Shown: piece after piece, positions 62,074 through 64,000 of the stretch | Position numbering within the stretch: position 1 is the stretch's first letter | How the letters are laid out: every line of letters begins with the position of its first letter | From: Phycomyces nitens | Lineage: Eukaryota; Mucoromycota; Mucoromycetes; Mucorales; Phycomycetaceae | DNA: 64,000 nucleotides | Direction of reading: 5' to 3' | Assembly: GCA_022702545.1 (NCBI GenBank) | Contig: JAHRBC010000001.1 | Span: forward strand, 9,114,001-9,178,000 | Position numbers and translations under genes: made by a program | The notes under the pieces: generated by a model | Database searches by the model: none | Seen by the model: the letters and a program-made list of their open reading frames with translations, nothing else | What the model was told of the DNA's origin: nothing

Positions 62074-64000
62074 TTGGAAATAAAGACGATGATAAGCTGT
62101 GCAAAGAGGAAAAAAAGAAGGACGCCAAAAGGGCTTGTTCTTATAGGAATTTTTTTGGATCTCGTGTCAAACTGATCGATAAGACCCCAACACCAGTGTG
62201 AGAAAAAACATGATAACCATCGCTTTTTACTGCTTTCGACCATGTTGATGCAGGTATGATAAAAAATACGCATTATTATTGGCCAGAAGTTGAGATTCAT
62301 ATGATAAGAGGCTATAGTGTGTGAGAATATCTGTCTTTTGTTAACGGACCAAGTAAAATTGTCATGGAAACGATGTTTTGCATGTAAAGAAGTAAAGAAG
62401 TAAAGAGTTGGTCTTGATCGGTGTATCAGTAACCTTGGAGAGTACAAGTTCAAGAATGGCGATTCTTTAATTTTTGCGTTACTCTAAAGTGGTCCGTGCT
62501 TTTTCCAAAAAAAAAGAAGAGCTAATAAAATGTTCTTTTATATAATTTTAAAGAGGTAAAATAAAGATTAATAAAACATACTTGGACTTGCTTGAAATAG
62601 CTGGTATAGAGCAGGATACATATTCGATGTTGATTCCAACAAGGTTTTAATAGGTAATGTCAAGAGGTTCTGGTATGGGACTGAATTGCGGAATCAGACG
62701 CATAGGTCGATGACAGCAGTCAAAAAATTATTATACATTATACCAAGAAAAATAATCATCCAAAAAAGCTTTGCTTCAAGCACCAGTTGTTTTTTATTGT
62801 TCTTGGAGCCTTTTCCTATAGCCTAATCATAGAAATAGGATACATATAAAAATTGGCATGGAAATACTACAAGGCTTTATTCGAATGTGTGGCCAAATGG
62901 TTTTAAAAGCAATTAATACCCTCAAAAGAACTTGACAGCTGCATGCATATATTTAGCAAGCATATATATAAGAACAAAAGGCTCTTGATTATACACATCT
63001 GTGGCTAAGCCAAACATAACAGTAAACAAAAGAAGAATCAACTACGTTAAGGTAGTGCTAGAGCCAATTTCAACGTTGAGAGTTAGAGTAGGTTGATATG
63101 GTCAGATGGGACTAAATTCGTATTAAAAGTTCATGATTAAGGCATATCTTTACTTACAAGCTTGAAGATATATATTAAAGGAGAGGCACTCTTAAAATTG
63201 ATGAGTATTGGATATTTGCTCTTTATTGAATGGCTTATTGACCAAGATCTATATACAAACTGTCTTTCCAAGGACACTAATTTCTGGGGTCAGACTTAAA
63301 TTTTAAAATAAAGCTAGATATCATACTGGGTTATACACAAAGTGGAAGAATTGTAGAGGGATGCAGCAATTTGGCTACTCTCCGTCCCAAAGTCCTGGTC
63401 TGAGCCGAAATAAATATTTTGGCCTAAAAGAACTTTTGTCTGCATGTTTAGATGGATGAGCTTCACCTCAATTCTGCTACTCACACTATCCTCGTGGCTA
63501 ATATATATACCTTTACTCTAGACACCTGAAACTACGAGAATTTATGTCCAGAGAGACATAAAACATTGCGGAAATAGGGACAGAGAAATGGTCTTCTTGG
63601 GATCTTGTTCGCTTTGGCTTGGTTTCCAGCTTTCTTTTTAATATAGTTCTTGATACTATCATTGGCAGAAACTTCAGTCGAAACTTTATGGGCTGCCAGG
63701 AAATATCCCGATTTCTTTGTTGGTGATATTGACGGTCTACTATTCCTTATTGTATTGTGTAGCGGAGGCATTTGGTCTGTCCATGATATTTAGTAAGATG
63801 GCTGGTACCTTATTTTGTAGCTTGTCGATCTCTTTATTTTTATTGATATTCTCTAGTGTACTGACCATAATCTGACCTTTACTGATAGCTCGCTGGTTTA
63901 CTTTTGAATATGCTCTAAAATCAATATGGCTAGAAATTTGGAAATTAAAATATGATTCACAGTAAAAAAGAAATGAGATATATGTATTTTTTTTTAGTAT
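62074..64000. other. A/T-rich DNA to the window edge
   Basis: No firm gene. A minus-strand frame at 63771-63532 starts with ATG and encodes 79 residues (MPPLHNTIRNSRPSISPTKK ... basic, ending GHKFS); it reads like protein and could be a small gene or a fragment, but has no recognisable motif. The frame at 62453-62070 overlaps the orphan's start and is probably its leader. Confidence 0.35.

Noticed and set aside
62070..62453. 127-codon minus-strand frame above the FVFG orphan
   Set aside because: Composition is A/T-driven and it overlaps the orphan's ATG; best taken as leader sequence.

Overview
The window is eukaryotic nuclear DNA from a filamentous fungus, most likely an early-diverging (Mucoromycota-like) lineage. 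The grounds are A/T-rich intergenic DNA, many short GT-AG introns of about 45-90 nt, conserved fungal housekeeping genes, and a low-complexity A/T sequence background. The genus cannot be fixed from the sequence alone. Coordinates of multi-exon genes below span first to last coding base; splice sites were read by eye.

Layout. 1-7 kb: a coiled-coil gene on the minus strand, a GC-elevated patch (3.9-5.8 kb) with an uncertain minus-strand gene, and a small two-exon gene for mitochondrial Tim10. 7-10.6 kb: gene-poor. 10.6-21.7 kb: Mpp10 (U3 snoRNP, rRNA processing), an unrecognised 275-residue protein, a short orphan terminal exon, and a complete USP7/Ubp15-type deubiquitinase. 22-25.4 kb: one small unknown gene in A/T-rich DNA. 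25.4-33.1 kb: three minus-strand genes, a TBC-domain RabGAP, an O-fucosyltransferase-like type II membrane protein and glutamine synthetase. 34.3-41.3 kb: Sec31 (COPII coat), a divergent unknown gene, and a Gcn4/CPC1-type bZIP factor with several upstream ORFs in its leader. 41.4-49 kb: transposon-rich, with a three-copy tandem repeat, an intact DD34E Tc1/mariner-type transposase and a broken gene joining a C2H2 zinc finger to a PD-(D/E)XK-like domain. 50.4-53.9 kb: a class V aminotransferase-like enzyme (Egt2/isopenicillin-N-epimerase type), then a divergent pair encoding a mitochondrial DUF1279 (FAM210-type) protein and ribose-5-phosphate isomerase.

55.5-62.1 kb differs from the rest: higher GC, several minisatellites, a 281-bp foldback element, fragmentary Cys-rich coding segments and an intronless 708-residue acidic orphan protein with FVFG motifs. 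It looks like a fast-evolving, repeat-driven region.

The conserved genes are ordinary housekeeping functions with no evident shared pathway; no operon-like logic is expected. The most unusual items are the zinc finger/PD-(D/E)XK gene with an in-frame stop, the foldback element, the FVFG orphan, the uORF-bearing bZIP leader and two introns that appear to use GC-AG splice sites.
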